36,435 nt of DNA from Flavobacteriales bacterium (GTDB taxonomy: Bacteria > Bacteroidota > Bacteroidia > Flavobacteriales_F > PHOS-HE28), in NCBI GenBank assembly GCA_016717225.1, contig JADKGB010000023.1:1-36435 (forward strand), read 5' to 3'. The position numbers and the translations under genes were made by a program. Under the pieces are notes generated by a model. That model was not told where the DNA came from. It made no database searches and worked only from the letters and a program-made list of their open reading frames with translations. Shown here piece by piece: positions 26,134 to 33,530 of this stretch (position 1 is its first letter; the number at the start of each line of letters is the position of its first letter).

Positions 26134-27057
26134 ATGAAGCCTTGCTATACCTGCATTCCGCTCGTTTTTATGCTCATCTCCTGTGGAAGTCAAGGAGACA
26201 CTGAAACTGGAAGTGTGGATACTCCGCTCGATGCGGATCTGATGGGAGATGTACGGGTTACCACTGCCGATACGATCATTCGGCTGTGTGGCACTGGAAA
26301 GCGTTATCGCTTGAGCGGACCGGCCATGGATACTATTGCTGACCGTTACCGCTATGCCGTGAGCCGCAAAGGCAATTGGGCCAAACTCTGGTTCAAGGGC
26401 CATTTGGGAACGATCACGTCGGCGAATCACACCGATAGCGTGTTCTTCGCCGTCAACTACCAACATTTGGATGCATCCCTTAATTGCGAACCAGTGCCTG
26501 ATCCGCGCATTAGCGGTCGTTACAAATTGGAACAGAACGACCCAACGCACCCTCGAAGTATTCTGTTGGACCTGTTCGACGATGGCGTGGTGATCATGTA
26601 TTCGGACCTGTATGATGGAGCTGGTCCGATCGAAGAAAATGGTCATTGGGGGACCACCGCGGATGATCTGGTGAACATCAAATGGCCTAAGCGCGATCAA
26701 ACGATGAGTTATCACTGGGATGGTAGCTCACACCTGAACGGCAACAAACTTCCCAACGGAATGGCGCTAAGTCTGCTGAGAACAGGCTCCGCTGATCGTA
26801 ACCCAAGTGCGTTGGGGCGCGCAACACGCTGGCTCGCTGCGGCCGCCACCGCCAACGGACATCCTTGCAAACCCACTGACATTTCCCCTTCAACGGAATT
26901 ATCCGAACTGTTCACCACCGAGGGGGCTCGCACCTCCTTGGCCGTTGCTGCGCGCGATACCTTCAACTGGAACGAAGAGGAATTCAAACTGACCTGGACC
27001 AACATTTCCAACGTTCAAGAGGTGGTGGACCTCATGCGGGCCCGGATCCATAATTGA
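26134..27057 (+). CDS. Lipoprotein, possibly NlpE-like
   Basis: 307 aa from ATG 26134. MKPCYTCIPLVFMLISC ends in a lipobox with Cys17. The mature protein has two halves. The first (DVRVTTADTIIRLCGTGKRY, then GPAMDTIADRYR) resembles small outer-membrane lipoproteins of the NlpE type. The second (ISGRYKLEQND, ILLDLFDDGVVIMYSDLYDG, then GHWGTTADDLVNIKWP) is a beta-barrel-like repeat seen in copper-resistance/NlpE-like or META-like domains. The C-terminal 60 residues contain a polar helix. The assignment is weak. It diverges from typA. Its ATG lies 5 bp after TAAGTTCG, a promoter-like match that would give an almost leaderless transcript. No catalytic residues are recognised. Confidence 0.75.
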   Translation: MKPCYTCIPLVFMLISCGSQGDTETGSVDTPLDADLMGDVRVTTADTIIRLCGTGKRYRLSGPAMDTIADRYRYAVSRKGNWAKLWFKGHLGTITSANHTDSVFFAVNYQHLDASLNCEPVPDPRISGRYKLEQNDPTHPRSILLDLFDDGVVIMYSDLYDGAGPIEENGHWGTTADDLVNIKWPKRDQTMSYHWDGSSHLNGNKLPNGMALSLLRTGSADRNPSALGRATRWLAAAATANGHPCKPTDISPSTELSELFTTEGARTSLAVAARDTFNWNEEEFKLTWTNISNVQEVVDLMRARIHN

Positions 27058-27072
27058 CGGCCTTCATCGCTC

Positions 27073-27080
27073 TATCTTCG
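27073..27080 (+). promoter_or_regulatory. Promoter -7 element of tRNA-Arg
   Basis: TATCTTCG fits the TAnnTTTG/TTCG consensus and lies 14 bp before the mature tRNA 5' end. An ATTG at 27053-27056 may act as a weak -33 box (16-bp spacing). Confidence 0.4.
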
Positions 27081-27094
27081 CCGACCGAAAATCA

Positions 27095-27168
27095 GGCCCC
27101 GTAGTTCAATTGGATAGAATGGCAGATTCCGGTTCTGCTGGTTGGGGGTTCGAATCCCTCCGGGGTCA
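27095..27168 (+). tRNA. tRNA-Arg(CCG)
   Basis: 74 nt form a full cloverleaf. Acceptor GGCCCCG pairs with CGGGGTC (one G-T pair), with discriminator A. The D arm is GTTC/GAAT, the anticodon arm is GCAGA-TTCCGGT-TCTGC with anticodon CCG (reads CGG), and the T arm is GGGGG-TTCGAAT-CCCTC. CCA is not encoded. It is followed at once by a strong terminator. Confidence 0.95.
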
Positions 27169-27172
27169 CAAC

Positions 27173-27208
27173 GTGAAAAGCGCCTCTTGGAGGCGCTTTT
27201 CACTTTTT
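27173..27208 (+). terminator. Rho-independent terminator after tRNA-Arg
   Basis: A perfect 14-bp stem (27173-27186 with 27190-27203), a 3-nt loop and five T residues follow the tRNA by 4 bp. Confidence 0.93.
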
Positions 27209-27225
27209 GGAACGAAGGCATGCCA

Positions 27226-27233
27226 TAAATTCG
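27226..27233 (+). promoter_or_regulatory. Putative promoter of the S4 gene
   Basis: TAAATTCG fits the -7 consensus. TTTG at 27206-27209, inside the terminator tail, is 16 bp upstream. The leader to the ATG at 27258 would be about 20 nt. Confidence 0.35.
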
Positions 27234-27257
27234 ATCTCGATCGATCACTTCCACTGC

Positions 27258-27623
27258 ATGCGTATCGATAAGTTCCTGTGGTGTGTTCGTTTGTTCAAGT
27301 CACGGAGTATCGCAACAGAACAATGCGCTGCGGGTCGCGTTCGAATCGGAGAAAAAGAGGTAAAGGCCAGCCTTGTCGTGAAGGCCGGGGATCGATTCGC
27401 TGTAAAACAACCTCCGATCTGGCGCGTGTTCGAAGTGCTTTCGATCCCACCGTCCCGTGTGGGTGCCAAACTTGTTCGAGGATTTGTTGTGGATCGGACG
27501 GCTCCTGAAGAAGTGGAGAAACAAGAACTCGCCCGCAAAGTGCGTGCGGACTATCGCGATCAGGGCGAAGGCAGGCCCACCAAGCGCGAACGCCGGGATA
27601 TCGATCGATTTACGGCGGAGTAG
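27258..27623 (+). CDS. S4-domain RNA-binding protein, Hsp15-like
   Basis: 121 aa from ATG 27258 (MRIDKFLWCVRLFKSRS, the canonical start of the family). Residues 1-65 are an S4 domain: AAGRVRIGEKEVKASLVVKA, then GDRFAV. The C-terminal half is basic and ends RPTKRERRDIDRFTAE, as in HslR/Hsp15. Hsp15 binds stalled 50S subunits with nascent chains after heat shock (family knowledge). It is a single gene between the tRNA-Arg terminator and the PDZ protein. Confidence 0.92.
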   Translation: MRIDKFLWCVRLFKSRSIATEQCAAGRVRIGEKEVKASLVVKAGDRFAVKQPPIWRVFEVLSIPPSRVGAKLVRGFVVDRTAPEEVEKQELARKVRADYRDQGEGRPTKRERRDIDRFTAE

Positions 27624-27705
27624 ACACTTCCCTCCCCTTCAATACCGGTGTGAAGGCTTGGCATCATTTAGGGTTCCTTAACAGCACACCCCTTTCTGCG
27701 CCGGG

Positions 27706-27713
27706 TAGTTTCG
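27706..27713 (+). promoter_or_regulatory. Putative promoter -7 of the PDZ gene
   Basis: TAGTTTCG fits TAnnTTCG and lies 21 bp before the ATG at 27735. No good TTTG box is seen at the expected spacing. Confidence 0.3.
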
Positions 27714-27734
27714 CATTCGTCATTCAACAACCCC

Positions 27735-29411
27735 ATGAACGGACAATTACTACTGCGTGCTTCTATTGGGCTCTTCATAGCAACGATGCCTGTTCTCACA
27801 ACTGCGCAAAAACGTGACGGTGAGCGAAAAGTGCGGATCGATATTACGCGGAACGACAACGGCACAGAAAGCCATGTGACCCGCGAGTTCGATCTGAGCG
27901 ATGAAAAACAGCTCGCCGATGCGCTCCGCGAACTGGGCGTGATGGATGAATTGAACATCATTGGCGACAATGAGAACCTGGTGCTGGATCTGAGGCGATC
28001 ACGCGATGGCGGAATGCTCCATGATATGAGCGTTGCACTGAGTATGGCCGATGGAGGCAATCAGGAACTGGAGGCCTACATGGGGGTGTACTATGGTAAC
28101 TGGAACGAAAGCTGCGATAAGGATGAACGTAAGAAAGGCCCTCCCATCAAGGAAGGTGCTTGCGTAACCGGCGTAGAAAATGATGGTCCTGCTGAGAAGG
28201 CCGGTTTGAAGGGCGGGGATGTGATCGTTGCCATGGATGGCAAAGGGATCGGCAGTGGATCCGATCTTGTAGAGGCGATCCGTGACCACAAGCCGGGAGA
28301 CAAAGCGAAGATCACGTACTACCGCGGGCGTGAAAAGAAAAACGTGGAAGTCACCTTGGCAGGGCGACGTTCGGAATCCAACACAAGTTGGTCATGGAAC
28401 AATGATTATGCGCGTGAAGGCGATCTGCTGAAGCTGGAGGGCATGTCGGGCAACCTTCAAACCTGGCCAAGGTCCATGATGGTCGAGGGCAAAGGTGCAT
28501 TCCTTGGTGTAGATGGTGATGATGTGGATGATGACAAAGGCGTTCGTATCACGGAAGTAACCGATAGCAGTGCAGCTGAGCGGATGGGTTTGAAAAAAGG
28601 CGATGTGATCCGATCACTGAACGGCAAGACCGTCAAGAATTTTGATGCACTGGCCGAAATGATCGATGATCTGGAACCTGGTTCGGCAGTGCAATTGGTG
28701 GCACTGCGGGGCGACAATGAGGTGAATTTCAATGGCGAGCTAGGTAAGGCACCTCGTACCGTTTGGAGCTGGAGCGGAGATAATGCGTTCGAAATGCCCG
28801 AATACCCTGAGATGCCCGAAATGCCGGAGATGCCCGAATTACCGGAGATGCCAGAGATGCCCAATTTCGATCGCCCGGAAATAAGCCCCAAGGATCGTGC
28901 AGAATACAATAGTGATATGGATGAATATCGGCGGGAAATGGCCGAGCGGTTGCGTGACATGAGCGAGATCGCCCGTGATCGTGAAGAGCGCAGGCGTGAA
29001 ATGAACGAATTGCGAAGTGAAATGGACAGACTCCGTCGGGATCTGAGATCCGAAACGATCAATGAAATGCGGGTGACCATCGATGCTGTGAAACTCAGTC
29101 CGGAGGAGACCGCTTCTTTGAAGAATAAAGGCGTGGTCGATCTGGACAACACCTTGGAACTTCCAGGACTTCAAGTAAACCCCAACCCCACCGACGATTC
29201 GTTCAGCATTGCTTTCGAAGCACCGGTAAGGGGTGATCTGAGTGTGGATATGCACGATGCGAAAGGTGACCGTGTATACCATGAATCGATCAGTGGTTTC
29301 AAGGGCAAATACGAGCGGGTCCTTGATTGGAGCGACCGTGCCGACGGAACGTATTTCGTGGTGATCTCCCAGAACGGAAAGGCCCAAGCGAGAAAATTGG
29401 TGAAGCAATAG
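27735..29411 (+). CDS. Secreted double-PDZ protein with coiled coil and T9SS signal
   Basis: 558 aa with the signal peptide MNGQLLLRASIGLFIATMPV, cleaved near TTA. PDZ 1 (about 115-210) has YMGVYYGNW, GVENDGPAEKAGLKGGDVIV and GREKKNVEVTL. PDZ 2 (about 255-335) has AFLGVDGDD, DSSAAERMGLKKGDVIRSLN and LEPGSAVQLVALRGD. No serine-protease domain is present, so it is not HtrA. Residues 353-376 are a Met-Pro-Glu tandem repeat. Residues 385-440 are a highly charged coiled coil rich in Arg/Glu/Met. The last 75 residues are a T9SS type A domain: LQVNPNPTDDSFSIAF, DWSDRADGTYFVV, ARKLVKQ. It may be a surface scaffold that binds protein C-termini; the partner is unknown. Confidence 0.9.
   Translation: MNGQLLLRASIGLFIATMPVLTTAQKRDGERKVRIDITRNDNGTESHVTREFDLSDEKQLADALRELGVMDELNIIGDNENLVLDLRRSRDGGMLHDMSVALSMADGGNQELEAYMGVYYGNWNESCDKDERKKGPPIKEGACVTGVENDGPAEKAGLKGGDVIVAMDGKGIGSGSDLVEAIRDHKPGDKAKITYYRGREKKNVEVTLAGRRSESNTSWSWNNDYAREGDLLKLEGMSGNLQTWPRSMMVEGKGAFLGVDGDDVDDDKGVRITEVTDSSAAERMGLKKGDVIRSLNGKTVKNFDALAEMIDDLEPGSAVQLVALRGDNEVNFNGELGKAPRTVWSWSGDNAFEMPEYPEMPEMPEMPELPEMPEMPNFDRPEISPKDRAEYNSDMDEYRREMAERLRDMSEIARDREERRREMNELRSEMDRLRRDLRSETINEMRVTIDAVKLSPEETASLKNKGVVDLDNTLELPGLQVNPNPTDDSFSIAFEAPVRGDLSVDMHDAKGDRVYHESISGFKGKYERVLDWSDRADGTYFVVISQNGKAQARKLVKQ
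28788..28862 (+). repeat. Met-Pro-Glu tandem repeat in the PDZ protein
   Basis: A 9-bp tandem repeat (ATGCCCGAR-type) encodes about eight MPE/LPE/YPE units. It is a flexible, acidic spacer between PDZ 2 and the coiled coil. Its length is likely to vary between strains. Confidence 0.8.
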
Positions 29412-29430
29412 ACGATCCGGTCATTCCGGT

Positions 29431-29473
29431 CGAGCCGAAAGCCAATAGCGATTTGCTAATAGCTTTCGGCTCG
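29431..29473. terminator. Hairpin after the PDZ gene
   Basis: A perfect 12-bp stem, CGAGCCGAAAGC (29431-29442) with GCTTTCGGCTCG (29462-29473). The 19-nt loop contains a small TAGC/GCTA stem. There is no good T-run; it may terminate, or protect the RNA end, upstream of the next gene. Confidence 0.6.
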
Positions 29474-29511
29474 TTACGTTGTTGGAAAAAACGATCGATC
29501 CCTGCGCCGAA

Positions 29512-29868
29512 ATGAAGCTCATTCTCCGCCTCCTGCTTTCAACGATCGCTGTACTTGTCGCGGATATGCTGCTGAGCGGTGTGCACGCCGATTCCTTGCT
29601 CACCGGACTTTTCGTGGCCGTGGTGCTTGGCTTGCTCAACACGTTCGTTCGCCCGTTGATCGTACTACTCACCCTACCAGTAACGATCGTCACTCTGGGG
29701 CTTTTCATATTGGCCATCAACGCCGGCATGGTGCTGCTGGCCGCAAGGCTCATCGACGGTTTCCGAGTGGATAGCTTTTGGTGGGCGCTTGCCTTCAGCG
29801 TGGTCCAATGGGCCGTTCAGGGCTTTCTCCTTGCCCTCGATGGTGGGGAGAAGAAGAGCGATGGATAG
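29512..29868 (+). CDS. Small membrane protein, phage-holin-4/YvlD-like family
   Basis: 118 aa from ATG 29512 with four membrane segments: LILRLLLSTIAVLVADMLL, LLTGLFVAVVLGLLNTFVRP, LPVTIVTLGLFILAINAGMV and WALAFSVVQWAVQGFLLAL. LLNTFVRPLIVLLTLPVTI is the core motif of the widespread bacterial membrane family annotated 'mycobacteriophage holin-4' (also YvlD). Despite the name it is a chromosomal inner-membrane protein of unknown function in most bacteria, and no phage genes lie nearby. It is convergent with the AIM24-like gene (26-bp gap). Confidence 0.9.
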   Translation: MKLILRLLLSTIAVLVADMLLSGVHADSLLTGLFVAVVLGLLNTFVRPLIVLLTLPVTIVTLGLFILAINAGMVLLAARLIDGFRVDSFWWALAFSVVQWAVQGFLLALDGGEKKSDG

Positions 29869-29894
29869 AAAGCTGCAAGGCCCAAGCTTCGTTC

Positions 29895-30692
29895 TCAGTT
29901 CCCATCGAGCAACCCGCCCAATCCACCAAGGATCGAGCCTTCACCTTTACGGCTTCCGCCGGCTTTCGGTGATGCGCTGATAATGTTGTCCGCCAAGCGG
30001 CTGAAGGGCAGGCTTTGGATCCACACGTGGCCGGGTCCGCGCAGGGACGCGAAGAAGAGACCCTCGCCACCGAACAGCGTGTTCTTGATCCCGCCGATGA
30101 ACTGGATATCATAGTCCACATTGCTGGTCATGGCCACAAGGCAACCAGTATCCACGCGCAGGGTCTCCCCTGGCTTCAGATCCTTCTGGATCGTGGTACC
30201 ACCCGCATGAACATAAACCTGACCATCGCCTTCCAGCTTCTGCATAATGAAGCCTTCACCACCGAACAAACCCGCCCCGATCTTCTTCTGGAACGCGATG
30301 CCGATGCTCACGCCCTTGGCTGCACAGAGGAATGAATCCTTCTGGCAGATCAACCGCTGACCGTAGTCGCGCAGGTCCAGTGGAATGATCTTTCCGGGAT
30401 ATGCCGCAGCGAACCACACGGTTTTCCGCTCTTGCGAGTGGTTGGTATACGTGGTCATGAACAGACTTTCACCGGTTAGCACACGCTTACCAGCCCCCAT
30501 GAGTTTGGTGAGAAAGCCCTGTTCCTGCCCGTTGCCATCGCCAAAAATGGTCTTCATCTCAATGCCTTCGTCCATCATCATGAAGGCGCCTGCTTCGGCC
30601 AATACGGTCTCTTGTGGATCAAGTGTGATCTCCACGCATTGCATGTCATCACCCACAATGCGGTGATCGAGTTCGTGGGAAGTGCGTTCCAT
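29895..30692 (-). CDS. AIM24/TIGR00266 family protein
   Basis: 265 aa. The family pattern is clear: ITLDPQETVLAEAGAFMMMD, ESLFMTTYTNHSQERKTVWF, AAYPGKIIPLDL, QKDSFLCAAKGVSIGIAFQK, FGGEGFIMQKLEGDGQVYVH, RVDTGCLVAMTSNVDYDIQF and GLFFASLRGPGHVWIQSLPF. It folds as a double beta-trefoil-like barrel. The mitochondrial namesake affects cristae; the bacterial role is unknown. The last 25 residues (Gly/Ser-rich, GGLGGLLDGN) are a flexible tail. A perfect TACATTTG -7 element lies 24 bp upstream. Confidence 0.93.
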   Translation of the reverse strand: MERTSHELDHRIVGDDMQCVEITLDPQETVLAEAGAFMMMDEGIEMKTIFGDGNGQEQGFLTKLMGAGKRVLTGESLFMTTYTNHSQERKTVWFAAAYPGKIIPLDLRDYGQRLICQKDSFLCAAKGVSIGIAFQKKIGAGLFGGEGFIMQKLEGDGQVYVHAGGTTIQKDLKPGETLRVDTGCLVAMTSNVDYDIQFIGGIKNTLFGGEGLFFASLRGPGHVWIQSLPFSRLADNIISASPKAGGSRKGEGSILGGLGGLLDGN

Positions 30693-30715
30693 GTTCTGTC
30701 TGGTTTTCTAGCCGT

Positions 30716-30723
30716 CAAATGTA
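30716..30723 (-). promoter_or_regulatory. Promoter -7 element of the AIM24-like gene
   Basis: TACATTTG on the minus strand is a perfect TAnnTTTG match, 23 nt before the ATG at 30692. No TTTG box is present at 19 bp spacing. Confidence 0.45.
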
Positions 30724-30787
30724 TCAGGGACACACACCACCTTGCCTTCAGTCCAACAGCTAATTTGGCCGTTCCTGTAGAACCATT

Positions 30788-32884
30788 ATGCCCGACCTGA
30801 AGCCCGCCTCGACCACCTCCAATGCCTTGGATACTTCAACCCTGCTGAAGGCGTGGGAACTGATGTGCACGGCAAAGGCCATGACGGAGATCTATGAAGA
30901 GAACTTCAAGTTCACGAGCAAATACGTGCATGCGACCAGCCGTGGCCATGAAGCCATTCAACTCGCACTCGGTTTGCAGCTGAAGCCGCAGGATTTCGTA
31001 TCACCCTACTATCGTGATGACAGCATACTTCTAGGTATCGGTTTGCGCCCGTATGAACTGATGCTCCAGTTGATGGCCAAGCGCAACGACCCATTCAGCG
31101 GTGGGCGCAGCTACTACTGCCATCCGAGCTTGAAGCGCGAGGGCTTTCCGCGAATTCCCCACCAGAGCAGCGCAACAGGTATGCAAGGAATACCGACGAC
31201 CGGAATCGCGCTCGGTATACAGTACAAGGAACGAGCTGGCATTCCTCACGATGTGGAAGGAGAGCCCCCGATCGTCGTGTGTTCGTTCGGTGATGCGAGT
31301 ATCACGGAGGGCGAAGTAGCCGAAGCCTTTCAGATGGCGGTGCTCAAACAGCTTCCGATCATCTACCTGGTACAGGACAACGAATGGGACATCAGTGCGC
31401 ATGCCAACGAGTTCCGAAAAGGCGATGCGACCGCCTACGCGAAAGGCTTTCCCGGATTGGAAACCCGAACCATCGATGGAACGGACTTCTTGTCCAGTTA
31501 CTCAACACTGAACGAGGTGATCGATCTGGTGCGTACCGAGCGCCGACCCTTTCTGGTGCACGCCAAAGTGCCTTTGCTGAACCACCACACCAGTGGCGTG
31601 CGTATGGATTTTTACCGCTCGGATGCAGACCTCGCTGAGCACCGTAAACGAGATCCTTTTCCGCGGTTCTTCCAACAGCTGCTCGATCACGGCATCAAGC
31701 TGGAAGGCTTGAAGGAGTTGGAGAAAAAAGCCACTGCCACGGTGAAGGCTGACTTCGACCTGGCCCGGAATGCCGAAGATCCGCAAGCGGAGGACCTCAC
31801 CACACACGACTTCGCCCCCACGCCCGTTACCGAGGAGAAAGGAGAACGCGAACCCAAGGACCGCGAACCTACGGTGATGGTGGATTGTGCGCTGTTCGCC
31901 ATTCGCGAACTGATGCAGGAAGACGAACGCTGTCTCCTTTATGGCCAGGATGTGGGCGCACGACTCGGTGGTGTTTTCCGAGAAGCGGCAACTCTTGCTC
32001 GTGATTTCGGTGATCACCGTGTGTTCAACACGCCGATCCAGGAAGCATTCATTATCGGCAGCACCGTGGGAATGAGCGCAGCCGGATTGAAACCGATCGT
32101 GGAAGTCCAATTCGCTGATTACATCTGGCCCGGGCTGAACCAACTGTTCACTGAAGTTGCGCGTTCCTGTTACCTCACGGTGGGCAAGTACCCGGTCAGT
32201 TGTATCGTGCGTGTGCCCATCGGGGCATATGGCAGTGGCGGCCCGTATCACAGCAGCAGTGTGGAAAGCGTTCTCTGTAATATCAAAGGCATCAAGATCG
32301 CCTATCCCAGCACTGGGGCCGATCTGAAAGGATTAATGAAGGCAGCCTACTACGATCCCAATCCGGTGGTGATGCTCGAACACAAGGGCCTTTACTGGAG
32401 CAAGATCAAGGGCACCGAAGATGCCAAGAGCATCGAGCCATCACCGGAATACATCATCCCGTTCGGCAAAGCGCGTATCGTGCAAAGCGCTGATCAGGAT
32501 GAGATCGAAAAGGGCCGAGCCGCAGTTATTATCACCTACGGAATGGGAGTGTATTGGGCGAAAGCCGCTGCAACCGACCTGCCCGGTCGCGTAACGATCA
32601 TTGACCTGCGCACACTTGTACCCCTGGATGAAGAGACGGTGATGAATGCGGTGAACGAACATGGCCGTTGCCTTGTGGTCACAGAAGAACAACTCACCAA
32701 TTCCTTCGCGCAAGCACTTGCTGGAAAGATCGGTACGGCATGCTTCCAAAAGCTCGATGCTCCGGTACATACCATCGGTGCAGTGGACATGCCTGCGGTT
32801 CCCCTCAACAGCACGCTGGAGGCAGCCATGATACCCAGTGCGGAGAAAGTCGCGAGAATTCTTGGTGACCTTTTGCGCTATTGA
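30788..32884 (+). CDS. Branched-chain 2-oxoacid dehydrogenase E1, alpha-beta fusion
   Basis: 698 aa. Residues 10-330 are the E1-alpha domain, with HATSRGHEAIQLALGLQLKP, YYRDDSILLGIGL and the thiamine-diphosphate motif GDASITEGEVAEAF...QDN starting at 168. An acidic linker (about 325-360) joins the E1-beta domain (360-698): GQDVGARLGGVFREAATLA, NTPIQEAFIIGSTVGMS, VEVQFADYIWPGLNQL, GGPYHSSSVES, IDLRTLVPLDEETV and VTEEQ. It decarboxylates branched 2-oxoacids and passes the acyl group to E2 lipoyl domains, feeding iso-branched fatty acid synthesis (family knowledge). E2 and E3 are not in the window. The hydrolase gene follows by 7 bp and may be cotranscribed. Confidence 0.95.
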   Translation: MPDLKPASTTSNALDTSTLLKAWELMCTAKAMTEIYEENFKFTSKYVHATSRGHEAIQLALGLQLKPQDFVSPYYRDDSILLGIGLRPYELMLQLMAKRNDPFSGGRSYYCHPSLKREGFPRIPHQSSATGMQGIPTTGIALGIQYKERAGIPHDVEGEPPIVVCSFGDASITEGEVAEAFQMAVLKQLPIIYLVQDNEWDISAHANEFRKGDATAYAKGFPGLETRTIDGTDFLSSYSTLNEVIDLVRTERRPFLVHAKVPLLNHHTSGVRMDFYRSDADLAEHRKRDPFPRFFQQLLDHGIKLEGLKELEKKATATVKADFDLARNAEDPQAEDLTTHDFAPTPVTEEKGEREPKDREPTVMVDCALFAIRELMQEDERCLLYGQDVGARLGGVFREAATLARDFGDHRVFNTPIQEAFIIGSTVGMSAAGLKPIVEVQFADYIWPGLNQLFTEVARSCYLTVGKYPVSCIVRVPIGAYGSGGPYHSSSVESVLCNIKGIKIAYPSTGADLKGLMKAAYYDPNPVVMLEHKGLYWSKIKGTEDAKSIEPSPEYIIPFGKARIVQSADQDEIEKGRAAVIITYGMGVYWAKAAATDLPGRVTIIDLRTLVPLDEETVMNAVNEHGRCLVVTEEQLTNSFAQALAGKIGTACFQKLDAPVHTIGAVDMPAVPLNSTLEAAMIPSAEKVARILGDLLRY

Positions 32885-32891
32885 CCGGATA

Positions 32892-33530
32892 GTGGAAGAA
32901 CATCACATCTCCGTCCCACGTTCGGCTCGATATCACTCGCTTGGAAATGCGCGAAATGCAAAAACCATCTGGATCGTGCTTCACGGCTACGGACAGCTCG
33001 CACGCTATTTTCTTCGGAATTTCGAAGGTCTGCATGACAACAATCTGATCGTTGCACCGGAGGCGCTTTCTCGATTCTATTTGGATGATGCCCATTCACG
33101 TGTTGGCGCCACGTGGATGACGCGGGAGGACAGGGAGAACGAGATCCTGGACCAGATCACACACTTGGATACGCTAACCGCACACGTGGCTGGGCATTGT
33201 GCCCCTAACGTGCCGATATCAGCCCTCGGCTTTTCTCAAGGGGTCGCAACGCTATGCCGTTGGTCTGTTCTGGGCAAAACGAGGATCGAGCGCTTGGTTC
33301 TATGGGGCGGGTCGATGCCGACAGATCTTGCCGCTCCGGCTCTGAAAATGAAATGGGCCAATACGAAAGTGGACCTGGTCCATGGTGATCAGGACCCATT
33401 GGTGAATGAACTTTCCTTAGCGAGGAACGAAGCGCAGTTGCGCGATGCTCAAGTGCCTTGTTCGATCCATAAGTTCGGGGGTGGACATGCCTTGGATAAT
33501 TTGCTGTTGAGGCGAATAATCACAGCGTGA
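32892..33530 (+). CDS. Alpha/beta hydrolase, phospholipase/carboxylesterase type
   Basis: 212 aa from GTG 32892, seven bases after the E1 stop; an in-frame ATG at 32838 would overlap E1 by 47 bp and add unmatched residues. The fold begins with TIWIVLHGYGQLARYF (oxyanion strand HGYG). The nucleophile is Ser115 in ALGFSQGVATLCRW. The acid is in DLVHGDQDPLV and the His is in HKFGGGHALD, a complete triad. The family hydrolyses carboxylic esters or lysophospholipids; the substrate is unknown. There is no signal peptide, so it is cytoplasmic. Its last 11 bp overlap the 3' end of the opposite M1 gene. Confidence 0.88.
   Translation: MEEHHISVPRSARYHSLGNARNAKTIWIVLHGYGQLARYFLRNFEGLHDNNLIVAPEALSRFYLDDAHSRVGATWMTREDRENEILDQITHLDTLTAHVAGHCAPNVPISALGFSQGVATLCRWSVLGKTRIERLVLWGGSMPTDLAAPALKMKWANTKVDLVHGDQDPLVNELSLARNEAQLRDAQVPCSIHKFGGGHALDNLLLRRIITA

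Noticed and set aside
29512..29868. Prophage signal from a holin-like protein
   Set aside because: The holin-4/YvlD family is a common chromosomal membrane family; no other phage genes are near.
33520..33530. 11-bp overlap of convergent stop regions as a regulatory feature
   Set aside because: Short tail-to-tail overlaps are common in compact genomes and nothing else supports a function.
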